This document shows positions 5,420-5,439 of a stretch of 5,439 nucleotides of DNA, piece by piece (within the stretch, counting starts at the first letter, position 1; each line of letters begins with the position of its first letter). The notes below the pieces were generated by a model. The model was not told where the DNA came from, searched no databases, and saw only the letters and a list, made by a program, of their open reading frames with translations. Origin of the DNA: Deltaproteobacteria bacterium (GTDB taxonomy: Bacteria; Myxococcota_A; UBA9160; SZUA-336). The translations under genes were made by a program, and so were the position numbers. Where the stretch lies: positions 1-5,439 of the forward strand of contig DAOUZG010000147.1 in the NCBI GenBank assembly GCA_030665705.1. The letters run 5' to 3'.

Positions 5420-5439
5420 TACTCCGTGGGCGCCTTGGG

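Noticed and set aside
5330..5439. tRNA or other standard RNA gene after rpoD
   Set aside because: No T-loop GGTTCGA-type motif, acceptor stem or cloverleaf arrangement could be found.

Overview
The window is about 5.4 kb of GC-rich, gene-dense bacterial chromosome. It holds five protein genes: one on the minus strand, cut by the left edge, and four on the plus strand. The organism cannot be named from this alone. High GC, TTG/GTG starts, a LexA repressor and a primary-type sigma factor with a long non-conserved insert fit an uncultivated or Deltaproteobacteria-like lineage; this is a weak inference. No mobile-element gene, CRISPR array, tRNA or rRNA was seen.

Layout. Bases 1-1093 (minus) encode the N-terminal ~364 residues of a polytopic membrane protein resembling GT-C-type glycosyltransferases. 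It is divergent from lexA (1205-1801, plus), the SOS repressor/autoprotease. After a 128-base gap comes a tightly packed three-gene pterin cassette: two adjacent 6-pyruvoyl-tetrahydropterin synthase (PTPS/QueD) family genes (1930-2331 and 2328-2741), then folE, GTP cyclohydrolase I (2738-3298). Both junctions are 4-base ATGA overlaps, so translation is probably coupled. A 446-base non-coding stretch (3299-3744) follows. It carries a short tandem repeat, a hairpin with a T-tract on the minus strand, a good sigma-70-like promoter set in a palindrome, and a long, possibly structured leader. Next is rpoD (3745-5295), the primary-type sigma factor. The last 144 bases hold several nested inverted repeats and no gene.

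How the genes work together. FolE converts GTP to 7,8-dihydroneopterin triphosphate, the substrate of PTPS-family enzymes, so the cassette is a two-step pterin module. The main observation is that the two PTPS paralogs align without gaps and have complementary active-site losses. The first lacks two of three zinc histidines, the catalytic Cys and the pterin-anchoring Glu, but keeps the Asp-His pair. The second keeps zinc ligands, Cys and Glu, but has His-Gly in place of Asp-His. In the eukaryotic enzyme the Cys/Asp/His triad is formed between subunits, so the pair is best explained as an obligate hetero-oligomer with a split active site. LexA and RpoD are regulatory neighbours with no evident biochemical link to the pterin genes.
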